A stretch of 64,000 nucleotides of DNA from Agrobacterium pusense (GTDB lineage Bacteria; Pseudomonadota; Alphaproteobacteria; Rhizobiales; Rhizobiaceae): NCBI RefSeq assembly GCF_900102105.1, contig NZ_FNBB01000009.1, forward strand, positions 156,252 through 220,251, written 5' to 3'. Positions 51,031-59,168 of the stretch are shown one piece after another. Each line of letters starts with the position of its first letter. The stretch's first letter is position 1. Under the pieces are notes generated by a model, which saw only the letters and a program-made list of their open reading frames with translations, had not been told where the DNA came from and did no database searches. Made by a program: the position numbers and the translations under genes.

Positions 51031-51480
51031 ATGGCAAAAGCTACCACCATCAAAGGGGGCAAGTTTCGCGTCCTTATTGGCAATGATGCCAGCCCGATCG
51101 TGTATTCTGCGCCCTGCGGCTTCACGCAGCGTTCCATCACGCTGAACAAGGGCCTCGAAGAGGTAAACATCCCAGACTGCGACGATCCGGATAAGGTCGA
51201 TTGGGTAGGCCGTGATGCGACGTCACTTTCGATGACTGTATCTGGCGAAGGGGTGCTTGCCGAAGAAAGCGTCGAAGTATGGCTTGATGCCTGGGAAAAT
51301 CTCGAATCCGTCCCGGTCAAGATCGAGTGGGAGTTCCCGGCCAAAACTGTGACGTGGACCGGATCGATGCAGATCGAAAGCCTCGAAGCTGGAGCCGCGA
51401 ATGCGGGTCGCGCCACTCTCAATGTTTCGATGCAGAGCGATGGTGAAATGGTCCGCACCGTAACGCCGGCTACGCCATAA
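51031..51480 (+). CDS. Major tail tube protein
   Basis: 149 residues, beta-rich, with KATTIKGGKFRVLIGNDASP, a loop GFTQRSITLNKGLEEVNIPD and DAWENLESVPVKIEWEFPAK. Size, GGGxY-like beta pattern and place before the tail chaperone gene identify the tube subunit of a siphovirus. TAATGA overlap with the chaperone gene. Confidence 0.85.
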   Translation: MAKATTIKGGKFRVLIGNDASPIVYSAPCGFTQRSITLNKGLEEVNIPDCDDPDKVDWVGRDATSLSMTVSGEGVLAEESVEVWLDAWENLESVPVKIEWEFPAKTVTWTGSMQIESLEAGAANAGRATLNVSMQSDGEMVRTVTPATP

Positions 51481-51863
51481 TGAGCCGCGACGGTTCATGC
51501 GAACTGGCCTTCAATGGCCAGATGACGCCGTTCAAGCTTTCATGGCGCGAACTGATGAAAATCCAGGAAGCCTGTGACGCTGGCCCCTATCTAGTCCTCG
51601 ATCGGCTCCTAACTGGTCGCTGGCGCCTCCAGGACATTTCCGAGGTCATCAAGTGGGGCCTAATTGGCGCAGGGATGGACCAGCAGGCTGCCATTAAACT
51701 CGTCGCGTCCGAGGTCGAGGGACGGCGCCCGCTGGAAAACCTCGTCATAGCCCAAAGGGTACTCGGCGCTGGCGTGGTAGGATCGCCGGAGGAGGATGTC
51801 GGAAAAAAATCGGCGGCGGCAAATCGGGCAAAGCGGAAGCCCCGCTCCCAAACGGGAAAATAA
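51480..51863 (+). CDS. Tail assembly chaperone, short (G-like) product / GTA gp10-like
   Basis: 127 residues. It starts SRDGSCELAFNGQMTPFKLS and has a helical WRELMKIQEACDAGPYLVLD then ISEVIKWGLIGAGMDQQAAI, the 'gene transfer agent family' tail protein. It is the zero-frame product of a frameshifting gene; the A7 run at 51803-51809 lies 18 codons before the stop. The end after the slip site is basic and low-complexity. Confidence 0.88.
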   Translation: MSRDGSCELAFNGQMTPFKLSWRELMKIQEACDAGPYLVLDRLLTGRWRLQDISEVIKWGLIGAGMDQQAAIKLVASEVEGRRPLENLVIAQRVLGAGVVGSPEEDVGKKSAAANRAKRKPRSQTGK

Positions 51864-52048
51864 GGTTTGCCGCCATCATCGCGAATGGCATAGCGATGGG
51901 CATGTCACCTCAACAGGTTATGTCCCTCTCAATTTTTGAGTATCTTGCAGCCTTGGACGGGTTCATTGAGATGAATGACCCAGAAGGCGACAAGAAACTT
52001 TCTGAGGCTGAAAAAGACGATCTTTTCGAGTGGCTGCAGTCGACTTGA
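51480..52048 (+). CDS. Tail assembly chaperone, long (GT-like) -1 frameshift product
   Basis: A -1 slip on A AAA AAA (51803-51809) joins the chaperone to an 80-codon frame. That frame reads IGGGKSGKAEAPLPNGKIRF, then AAIIANGIAMGMSPQQVMSL and FEYLAALDGFIEMNDPEGDK, ending at TGA 52046-52048. The downstream part resembles the small 'tail assembly chaperone' module of gene transfer agents. It has no ribosome site of its own at the overlap. Lambda G/GT and most siphoviruses make such a pair in a fixed ratio to load the tape measure protein. The slip itself is predicted. Confidence 0.8.
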
Positions 52049-52050
52049 CG

Positions 52051-52299
52051 TCACTTCACAATCTTCTCAGCCTCAAGCTGTTGCTGATAAGTGATGTAAC
52101 CGTTGTCTCGGCACCAGTCTCTTAGCCTCTTCGCTTCGCCCAACTGCCAGCCAATCTCTTCACTGATCGATTCCTTGCATACCTCCACTTTCTTTTGCTC
52201 GCTGTCGCCAGCGGCTGGGATTGGGGGAGGCGTGCGTTGCTGGCTCATCGATGGGGATTGGGTGGCAATCAAGACAGCTATTGCTATTGCGTACTTCAT
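52051..52299 (-). CDS. Small exported protein read against the tail operon (moron candidate)
   Basis: 82 residues. The signal peptide MKYAIAIAVLIATQSPSMSQ is followed by a Pro-rich linker and a domain with two Cys (VEVCKESISEEIGWQLGEAK and RLRDWCRDNGYITYQ). It sits exactly between the tail chaperone end (52048) and the tape measure start (52311), on the opposite strand. It is 2 bases from the former and 11 from the latter. A periplasmic conversion or exclusion factor expressed in the lysogen is plausible. No family is recognised. Confidence 0.7.
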   Translation of the reverse strand: MKYAIAIAVLIATQSPSMSQQRTPPPIPAAGDSEQKKVEVCKESISEEIGWQLGEAKRLRDWCRDNGYITYQQQLEAEKIVK

Positions 52300-52310
52300 G
52301 AGGTCTCCCG

Positions 52311-54254
52311 GTGGCTACTGATAACGAACAGCTTGTTCTTAGCATCAGCGCGGACGTACGACAAATTCAGCGCCAGCTTAAAGGTCTTGTGGGCCAAACC
52401 CAGCGCGACACCAAAGCGATCGAGAGCGCTTTTGGTGGGATTGATAAAGCAGCATCCGGCGCATTCAATAATGTGGCTGCGAATTCCAATCGGGCATTTA
52501 CGACCGCGGAACAAGGTGCTCGCCGCTATCAGAACGCCATGCGTTCCTCGACCGTGCAGACGTCCAACCTGGCAGCGCAGTTAAATGATATCGGTGTTCA
52601 GCTTGCCGGGGGGCAGTCTCCATTCCTCATCGCCCTTCAGCAGGGCACACAGATCAATCAGGCATTGGGCTCTGGCGTCGGTGCGAGAGGGGCTGTTTCC
52701 GCTCTTGCCGGCGCATTCACTTCTCTGTTGAACCCTGTATCGTTGGCGACCATCGCGATCATCGGGCTCGGAGGCGAAGCAATCCAGTATTTCTCAAGCC
52801 TTCTTTCTGAGGGCAAGAAATCTGAAGAGGCTTTGCAAAAGCAAGGAGAATTGATCAGAAGCCTTGCTAAAGAATGGGGTGATGCCATCCCAGCCCTGAA
52901 GGAGTATGCCGACGAGCTTGAGAGGGCCAGAAAAGCGACGGAACTCGCGCAGGCCGGGAGTATAGTCAATGAGCGCGAACTGGCCGACACCAAGACGCAG
53001 ATTGTTGATGCGCGCATAGCGGTTGATGATTTGGCTAACCAACTTCGGTTGGCTGGCGAAGAGAGCTCCACGATCCTCCGCCTCCAAGAGGCTTTCGAGA
53101 CATTCGCGGACGCTGCTGATGATGGATCCGTCAAAGTGGGTGATGTTAAGGAGGTCCAGGATTCTCTTGCCGCTGCGATATCGGGCGTTGGCATCCCTGC
53201 TATTGCCGAGTTCAGAAAGATGTTTGACGAATTGGCTGCGTCGGCCCTCGGATCTTCAGAGGCCGTCAATGCGAACAACAAGGCCATTGCGCAAGCCCAG
53301 TCTTTGATGAACGACCCCAAGACGTGGAGAAGTGCGGGTCAGGAAGGCCAGTTCGGGGCGGACGGGACTATCCAAGGGACACAGTTCCCCCTCCCTGACA
53401 ATGGCCCGACACCAGAACGCAGGCCCTTGATTGAACTTGAGGGACTGCCTGGCCGGAAGGGTGGCAAGACACGCGACGCAGCTGCCGAAAAGATCAAGCG
53501 CGAAAAAGAGGCCGTCGTAGAGCTGATAGCTCAGCTGCAATTCGAGCAGGATATGATCGGCGCGACGGATGTCGAGCGCGCGAAGGCAAATGCGCTCCGC
53601 CAAGCCGGAGCAGTAGCAACGGAGGAGCAGAGAGCGAAAATCGCGGAGTTGGTCGAGCAGACCTATGCGGAACGGGAAGCCATTCTCGCAAGCAAGGATG
53701 CGATGCTGGAACTTCAGGACGCCAGCCGCGATGTCCTCCAGGGTATCGTCTCCGATCTTCGAGACGGAAAAAATGGAGCCGATATACTCGCCAATGCGCT
53801 CGATCGAGTTGCTTCCCGCCTGTTGGATTCTGCTTTCGATGGCCTATTCAGCGGCGGGCTCGGGAAAGGTGGTCTGTTCGGGGGCAAGCTTATTCCCGGC
53901 ATTCTCCATTCTGGCGGCATTGCGGGCCGGGATGGCTATGGCCATGGGAGATCCGTGTCGCCATCGGTGTTCGCTGGCGCGCCACGCTACCACAATGGCG
54001 GTATCGCTGGCCTCAAGCCCGACGAGGTGCCCGCAATCCTCCAAAAGGGCGAGCGCATCATTCCTCGTAGCGGAACGACTTCTCAGTCGTCGCCAGTCGC
54101 TGTCACTTATGCGCCCGTCATCGACGCGCGTGGAGCCGATGCTGCCGCGGTGGCCAGGCTTGAAAAGGTTGTCGCAAAGCAGGGTGCAGAAATGCAAGGC
54201 CGCGTCGAAGCCGCCGTCCGATCGGCTCAGAAACGAAACGTGAAGTTGGGGTAA
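52311..54254 (+). CDS. Tail tape measure protein
   Basis: 647 residues from a GTG (no ATG nearby). It opens with helical DNEQLVLSISADVRQIQRQL and KGLVGQTQRDTKAIESAF, continues with a lambda-H-like region (QFAGGQSPFLIALQQG-type stretch, seen as LAGGQSPFLIALQQGTQINQ), hydrophobic patches at about 130-165 and a Gly-rich end (GGIAGRDGYGHGRSVSPSVF, IAGLKPDEVPAILQKGERII). The end matches the lambda H/GTA 'P-x-IL-x-x-GE' motif. It sets tail length and helps DNA entry. It is rather short, implying a short tail. Confidence 0.92.
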   Translation: MATDNEQLVLSISADVRQIQRQLKGLVGQTQRDTKAIESAFGGIDKAASGAFNNVAANSNRAFTTAEQGARRYQNAMRSSTVQTSNLAAQLNDIGVQLAGGQSPFLIALQQGTQINQALGSGVGARGAVSALAGAFTSLLNPVSLATIAIIGLGGEAIQYFSSLLSEGKKSEEALQKQGELIRSLAKEWGDAIPALKEYADELERARKATELAQAGSIVNERELADTKTQIVDARIAVDDLANQLRLAGEESSTILRLQEAFETFADAADDGSVKVGDVKEVQDSLAAAISGVGIPAIAEFRKMFDELAASALGSSEAVNANNKAIAQAQSLMNDPKTWRSAGQEGQFGADGTIQGTQFPLPDNGPTPERRPLIELEGLPGRKGGKTRDAAAEKIKREKEAVVELIAQLQFEQDMIGATDVERAKANALRQAGAVATEEQRAKIAELVEQTYAEREAILASKDAMLELQDASRDVLQGIVSDLRDGKNGADILANALDRVASRLLDSAFDGLFSGGLGKGGLFGGKLIPGILHSGGIAGRDGYGHGRSVSPSVFAGAPRYHNGGIAGLKPDEVPAILQKGERIIPRSGTTSQSSPVAVTYAPVIDARGADAAAVARLEKVVAKQGAEMQGRVEAAVRSAQKRNVKLG

Positions 54255-54257
54255 GGC

Positions 54258-54902
54258 ATGACAATCACATACCCGCTCCCCACTTCGTTCTTCGACGAGT
54301 TCCCAGGCTGGTCGACGGAGTTCAATCTGCTCTGGCGGCAGGAGCAATCGCGCACGGCCGGTGGCCGAACCGTCGTTAAGGACATGGGATCGCCGCTCTG
54401 GCAGATGACGGCGCAATCGCGATCGATGAAGCCGAACGAACTGGATTACTGGCGAGCGCGGCTGACGAGCTTGGAAAACGGCCTCAAGACGTTTCGCGCA
54501 TTCCCGAAGTCTCGCTGTTTCCCTATGGCGCATCCGAACGGCAGCTGGCCAACCGGCGGCGCATTCGCCGGGGTGGGGCAGGTGGCGACGATTGCGAGTA
54601 ACCGCAAGGCAATTTCGATGTCGGGCCTGCCTGCTGGCTACAAGGTCTCGGTAGGCGATTACATCCAGATTGGCGACAAAGACCTGCACATGGTCATGGA
54701 GCCCATGACTGCTAACGGCAGTGGCGTGACAACGCAGTTCGAGGTTCGCCCGCATCTATGGCCGGGCGTTACGGCGCCTGTCGCCGCTACGCTGGTCAAG
54801 CCTTCCTGCATCATGGCGATCGTGCCCGGCTCGATCTCGACAACAGCCGACATGGCCACCGGTCGCGGCACGGTCACGTTTCAGGCGATTGAAGCCCGGT
54901 AA
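54258..54902 (+). CDS. Distal tail/minor tail protein
   Basis: 214 residues, beta-rich: ITYPLPTSFFDEFPGWSTEF, NLLWRQEQSRTAGGRTVVKD and LWPGVTAPVAATLVKPSCIM. Its location after the tape measure gene and its length fit the distal tail (Dit-like or lambda M-like) position. It has no enzyme motif. Functional name is by synteny. Confidence 0.7.
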   Translation: MTITYPLPTSFFDEFPGWSTEFNLLWRQEQSRTAGGRTVVKDMGSPLWQMTAQSRSMKPNELDYWRARLTSLENGLKTFRAFPKSRCFPMAHPNGSWPTGGAFAGVGQVATIASNRKAISMSGLPAGYKVSVGDYIQIGDKDLHMVMEPMTANGSGVTTQFEVRPHLWPGVTAPVAATLVKPSCIMAIVPGSISTTADMATGRGTVTFQAIEAR

Positions 54903-54911
54903 GGGGTATCA

Positions 54912-55577
54912 ATGAGATACATATCAGCAGAAAACCTTGCTGCGCTTGAGGCGCGGCAACTGGTGGCGCGTGACTTCCTATGGTTCGTTGCGCGCGATCG
55001 AACGACCGGTGCGCCGGTTACCGACGGCATGTGGTCGGATGTCGGCAACGTGTCTGCGGCGATCGTGCACCCCGACACAGGCTTGCCTGTCACGCGTGAC
55101 TGGTACGGCTCCGGCACGCTGGTGCAGATCGATGACATTCCGCTCGTTGCCAACCTTTCTGTCCAAAACGTCAACATTCGCCTGTCTCAGGTCAGTGAGC
55201 ACGTTCAGACGCTGGTGCGGCAATACGATTGCCGTCAGGCCCGCGTCGAGATCTACCGAGGCCTGTTCGACCCGGATAGCCGCCAGATGGTGGCGCCGGC
55301 TGAATGCCGCTTCGTTGGCTTTGTCGACACCATCACGATCAACACTCCTTCCGAGAATGAGGAAGGCAGTGTGACGATGGTTTGCGCCAGCCACACGCAG
55401 GAGATGACGCGATCCAATCCTTCGACGCGCAGTCACGCCACGCAAGTGCTGCGACAGGCTGGCGATGCTTTCTACACCGATGCGGACACCTCGTCCGAGT
55501 GGGAGTTCTTCTGGGGATCCGAAAAGGGCAAGGTTGCCACTCAAAAGAAGCGCAAGAAGCTGTTCGGTATATTCTGA
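54912..55577 (+). CDS. DUF2163-type tail protein
   Basis: 221 residues. It begins ISAENLAALEARQLVARDFL and has WYGSGTLVQIDDIPLVANLS, LVRQYDCRQARVEIYRGLFD and GFVDTITINTPSENEEGSVT. These fit the DUF2163/BR0599-like tail protein that precedes the tail tip gene in GTA-like phages. The end is basic (KKRKKLFGIF). Its stop overlaps the next start (TGATG). Confidence 0.8.
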   Translation: MRYISAENLAALEARQLVARDFLWFVARDRTTGAPVTDGMWSDVGNVSAAIVHPDTGLPVTRDWYGSGTLVQIDDIPLVANLSVQNVNIRLSQVSEHVQTLVRQYDCRQARVEIYRGLFDPDSRQMVAPAECRFVGFVDTITINTPSENEEGSVTMVCASHTQEMTRSNPSTRSHATQVLRQAGDAFYTDADTSSEWEFFWGSEKGKVATQKKRKKLFGIF

Positions 55578-56005
55578 TGGATGTTCGCTTCGGAAAGCGC
55601 GAGGACCGTGACCGCGTTGTGGCACTTCTTCGGGAAAGCCACGAGGCCGCAGGGTTCACCTTTCCATTCCAGGCGGCATATGCCGACAGGCTGTTTCAGC
55701 AGCATCTGGCGTCGGACAAGGCCTGCGTTCTTGTCGCAGGCGATCCCGCGCGAGGCGTCCTGATGGCGTGCGCGTTTGAACATCCCTTCGGCGCTGGGCA
55801 CATTGCCAAGGAAACGGTCTGGTACGTCACTCCATCGGCACGCGGTCGGGGAGCGATCAAGATGCTTGATGCTTACGAGACGTGGGCGCGATCAGTCGGC
55901 TGTGTCTCTGCCGGCATGGCTTCGCTGGCAACCAATGACGTCTCCAGCCTCTACGAGCGGCGCGGCTACAGCGCTGTCGAAACACATTTCATGAAGCCGC
56001 TCTAG
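55577..56005 (+). CDS. GNAT-family acetyltransferase in tail operon
   Basis: 142 residues, a compact GNAT domain. The start DVRFGKREDRDRVVALLRES is strand 1/helix 1. The CoA-binding loop VWYVTPSARGRGAIKMLDAY has the R/Q-x-x-G-x-G/A signature, and the terminal YERRGYSAVETHFMK is the usual last strand. In GTA-like phages an NlpC/P60 cell-wall peptidase occupies this place; no such gene is present here. Phage GNATs of unknown target occur in rhizobial prophages. It may modify a tail or host protein. Confidence 0.82.
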   Translation: MDVRFGKREDRDRVVALLRESHEAAGFTFPFQAAYADRLFQQHLASDKACVLVAGDPARGVLMACAFEHPFGAGHIAKETVWYVTPSARGRGAIKMLDAYETWARSVGCVSAGMASLATNDVSSLYERRGYSAVETHFMKPL

Positions 56006-56063
56006 CGGCATTCCTTCGGCGCCATCCGCGCCCCGCGCGCATCGCGCATCCCAAGGAAAATCG

Positions 56064-58922
56064 ATGGCTATTTTCACGGCTATTGCATCCGTTTTTACGG
56101 CTGTGGGCAGTTTTATTGGCGGCCTTGGTGCAGTCGGCGCGTTCCTTTTGAAAACTGCCGTTGGCCTAGGCGTCAGCCTTCTCGCGCAATCGCTCGCTGG
56201 CAAGCCCAAAGACCCAACGTTCTCAATCAACGGCACACTGCAGGGCGGCGGGGATGTTGCTCGCTCGTTCATCATGGGCCGCACGGCTACCGCTGGTTCG
56301 CTCGTGTTCGTCAATACCTGGGGGCAGGACGGCGATACGCCGAACGCCTATCTAACGCAGGTTATCGCTCTGTCGGATTTGCCCGTGCGTGGCCTTGCTG
56401 AGGTCTGGGTTAATGGCGAGCTCGTGACGCTCGGAGGGCTGACGGATCGCGGCTATGCGGTCAACCAGTATCCGGACAGCCTCTGGGTCAAGTTTTACGA
56501 CGGCACGCAGACGACGGCCGATAGCTTCCTGTTTACGTCGGTTTCGAACGGCAACAGGTGGTGGAACCCGGATCGCATCGGGCGCGGCGTTGCTTATGCG
56601 ATCGTCACGGCTCGCGTCTCGAAGAACATGTTTTCGGGCGTGCCGTCCTTCAAGTTCGTGCTGGAAGGCCTGCGCCTCTACGATATCTCGCGCGACAGCA
56701 CGCAAGGCGGTGCTGGTCCGCAGCGCTATGCAGATCCGGGGACATGGGGCGGCGACGGTGATTTCCTGCCGGCAGTGCAGATTTACAATCTACTGCGCGG
56801 CATCACCTATAACGGTCAGTGGTTCTATGGTCTGCAGAACCTTTCCTCTTCACGCCTGCCTGCCGCAGCGTGGATTGCGCAGATCGAGAAGCATCGAGCC
56901 GGCACGCTGGAATCAACCGGATGGGTAAACACCTACCGCAGCGGCGGCGAAATTCAGGTTGATGCGCCTCTGACCTCCGCCGTAGAGGCATTGCTTACAG
57001 CTTGCCAAGGCAGGATTTCGGAAGTCGGTGGCGTCTACTATCTCCACTCCGGTGCACCTGACGCTCCCGTTATCGCCTTCACGGACGATGATATCCTGTC
57101 GACGGAAGAGCAGGAATTTACACCGTTCCTCGGGCTGGCTGACACGATCAACGGCGTTTCTGCTAACTATCCGTCGCCTGCCGATGGCTGGGTCGCCAAG
57201 ACCGCACCGCCACTCTATCGGACGGACCTTGAAGCGATCGACGGCAATCGCCGCCTGATGGCTGACGTCGACCTGAACTTCGTTCCCTATCCGGAGCAGG
57301 TTCAGCGCTTGATGAAGTCGGCGCTGGAGGAGGCTCGACGCTTCCGAAGGCATACGATTGTGCTGCCGCCAAAGTTCTGGGCCTACGCAACACCGGGAAC
57401 GGTGTTCTCGTGGACGTCAGAGCGCAACGGCTACATTGCCAAACTGATGCGGATCGACGGCGTTGCCGATCGCGCCAATCTCGACGTGATGATAGACATC
57501 ACTGAGGTTGACCCGTCCGATTACGACTGGAGCAGCGATACCGAGTTCAAGCCGCCCGTTGACGGTCAGCTTGGCGTCATCCGCCCAACGCCACAGCCTA
57601 TTGTGGATTGGTTCGCGGAACCGGCCACGGTCAAAGATAGCTCCGGCGAAGATCGACGGCCGGCTATTCGGCTGACCTGGGATAACAGCGATGGGCGCCT
57701 CGATGACGTGATCGGCATCGAATACGAGGTGAGACTACAGGCCACGCTGGATAAGGTCTCCGAAGGCCGCACAGACCAGCCGCAGGTTGGCTCGATGCTT
57801 ATCTCGCAAAGCCTCCTTCCGGCCGAAAGCTACGTTGTCCGCGGGCGATACATCCCTGGAGGCGACAGGCCGGTGTTGTGGTCGGGGTTTATTCCCGTCA
57901 TCACGCCGAACATCCTGCTTTCTGACAAGGACGTGTTTGTCGACATCGATCTGAGTGGTGTTGAGGAAGCGCTGGGCTGGCTGCGCAACAGCACCCGAAC
58001 AGCACAGGATGCCATCGACGGCCTCATCACCGCCCAGATGGAACTGGCGACGGTCGCGTACAAAGACACTCGGAAGCTTGCCAGAGAACTTTCTGTCGAG
58101 CTTGGCGCGGCCCGCGCTGAATATCGTGAGGATATCCAGCTTGCTGTCAACGAAACCATGGCCGTCGCGGGCAAGGTCGAAACGCTAACGGCAGCACTGG
58201 GCGGCAGCTCGGCGTTCGTCAATGTGGCTTGGGCTGCTATCGCTGCACCTTCCGGATACGCAGCGCGGTATGGCGTGACGGCCGCAGTGAATGATGGCGC
58301 ATATCGTGCCGCGTCGTTGCTGTTGGATGTCCCCGCCAACCCGGCTTTGCCTACGCGCGTCATTGTTCAGGCTGGCCAGTTTGTTGTCGCGAGCGACGAC
58401 GGGGCGACTATCAAGCGGCCCTTCACGGTGCAGGATGGCGTGCTCTACGCGAATGACATCAGGGTCAACAAGCTCTCGGCATTCACCTCGGTTTTGGGTA
58501 ACGTGAACATTGAAGAAGCCTATATCGGCAATCTCCAAGTCGGCACGTCGAATATTGCCGAAGGGGCGATAACTGGAGCATTCACAGTCTCCGGCGAGAG
58601 CTTCACTGTCTCGCACGGTTCTGGCGCCCCTAACATACTACTCCTCTGGAAAACCAGAGGCACAATGAGCACAACTGTGGACCCGCCCGGATTGGCAACA
58701 GCTACCATGCGGCTCCTAGAGAGCGGCAACGTCATCGATGTTGCACACAGTTCGTCCGTACAGGGAGGCGCGACGGCATATGTTAACTCGAGCGTCAATT
58801 ACCGTCCTCCCTCTGGAAGGACGCAGACGACATTCAGCATGGACAGTATCGGCGGCCCGTCGGGGTCTCTGACCAGCGGCACCCGAATCTCCGAAATCAC
58901 GGCGCTGGTCTTTAAGCGCTAA
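56064..58922 (+). CDS. Tail tip / host specificity protein (J-like)
   Basis: 952 residues. The N-terminus has a hydrophobic stretch (FTAVGSFIGGLGAVGAFLLK). A large beta-rich body follows, with YLTQVIALSDLPVRGLAEVW, WWNPDRIGRGVAYAIVTARV, YDISRDSTQGGAGPQRYADP, GEIQVDAPLTSAVEALLTAC and FTDDDILSTEEQEFTPFLGL. This is the J/GTA gp15-type tail tip order. The C-terminal 250 residues are helical then beta (QEAGRWLRNS-like region near 650 read as EALGWLRNSTRTAQDAIDGL). The protein ends in a fiber-attachment-like domain. It contacts the host receptor. Confidence 0.9.
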   Translation: MAIFTAIASVFTAVGSFIGGLGAVGAFLLKTAVGLGVSLLAQSLAGKPKDPTFSINGTLQGGGDVARSFIMGRTATAGSLVFVNTWGQDGDTPNAYLTQVIALSDLPVRGLAEVWVNGELVTLGGLTDRGYAVNQYPDSLWVKFYDGTQTTADSFLFTSVSNGNRWWNPDRIGRGVAYAIVTARVSKNMFSGVPSFKFVLEGLRLYDISRDSTQGGAGPQRYADPGTWGGDGDFLPAVQIYNLLRGITYNGQWFYGLQNLSSSRLPAAAWIAQIEKHRAGTLESTGWVNTYRSGGEIQVDAPLTSAVEALLTACQGRISEVGGVYYLHSGAPDAPVIAFTDDDILSTEEQEFTPFLGLADTINGVSANYPSPADGWVAKTAPPLYRTDLEAIDGNRRLMADVDLNFVPYPEQVQRLMKSALEEARRFRRHTIVLPPKFWAYATPGTVFSWTSERNGYIAKLMRIDGVADRANLDVMIDITEVDPSDYDWSSDTEFKPPVDGQLGVIRPTPQPIVDWFAEPATVKDSSGEDRRPAIRLTWDNSDGRLDDVIGIEYEVRLQATLDKVSEGRTDQPQVGSMLISQSLLPAESYVVRGRYIPGGDRPVLWSGFIPVITPNILLSDKDVFVDIDLSGVEEALGWLRNSTRTAQDAIDGLITAQMELATVAYKDTRKLARELSVELGAARAEYREDIQLAVNETMAVAGKVETLTAALGGSSAFVNVAWAAIAAPSGYAARYGVTAAVNDGAYRAASLLLDVPANPALPTRVIVQAGQFVVASDDGATIKRPFTVQDGVLYANDIRVNKLSAFTSVLGNVNIEEAYIGNLQVGTSNIAEGAITGAFTVSGESFTVSHGSGAPNILLLWKTRGTMSTTVDPPGLATATMRLLESGNVIDVAHSSSVQGGATAYVNSSVNYRPPSGRTQTTFSMDSIGGPSGSLTSGTRISEITALVFKR

Positions 58923-58940
58923 CATCAAAGCAGGTGAAAG

Positions 58941-59168
58941 ATGACAACCGGCAACACTATGCAGGTCGACGCTCTCGTCGCGCTGCAGGAAGCAGAAGTG
59001 CGCGAAGAGTTCCTGAAGCAACGGACTTTGCTGCTCGGGCAGCATCTCGTGATGCAGAAGCAGGAAAACAAAACCCTTCTCGACAAGATCAACGGCCTTG
59101 AAGCCGATCTTCGCCTCGCGAAAGGTGAGGGCGATCCCGTCGATAACGGTAACGGAGCATCCGAATAA
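58941..59168 (+). CDS. Small coiled-coil phage protein
   Basis: 75 residues, one long charged helix (ALQEAEVREEFLKQRTLLLG with QHLVMQKQENKTLLDKINGL) then an Asn/Gly-rich tail. It lies between tail tip and fiber genes, and its stop overlaps the fiber start by one base. Possibly a fiber-collar or assembly factor; no family recognised. Confidence 0.65.
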   Translation: MTTGNTMQVDALVALQEAEVREEFLKQRTLLLGQHLVMQKQENKTLLDKINGLEADLRLAKGEGDPVDNGNGASE

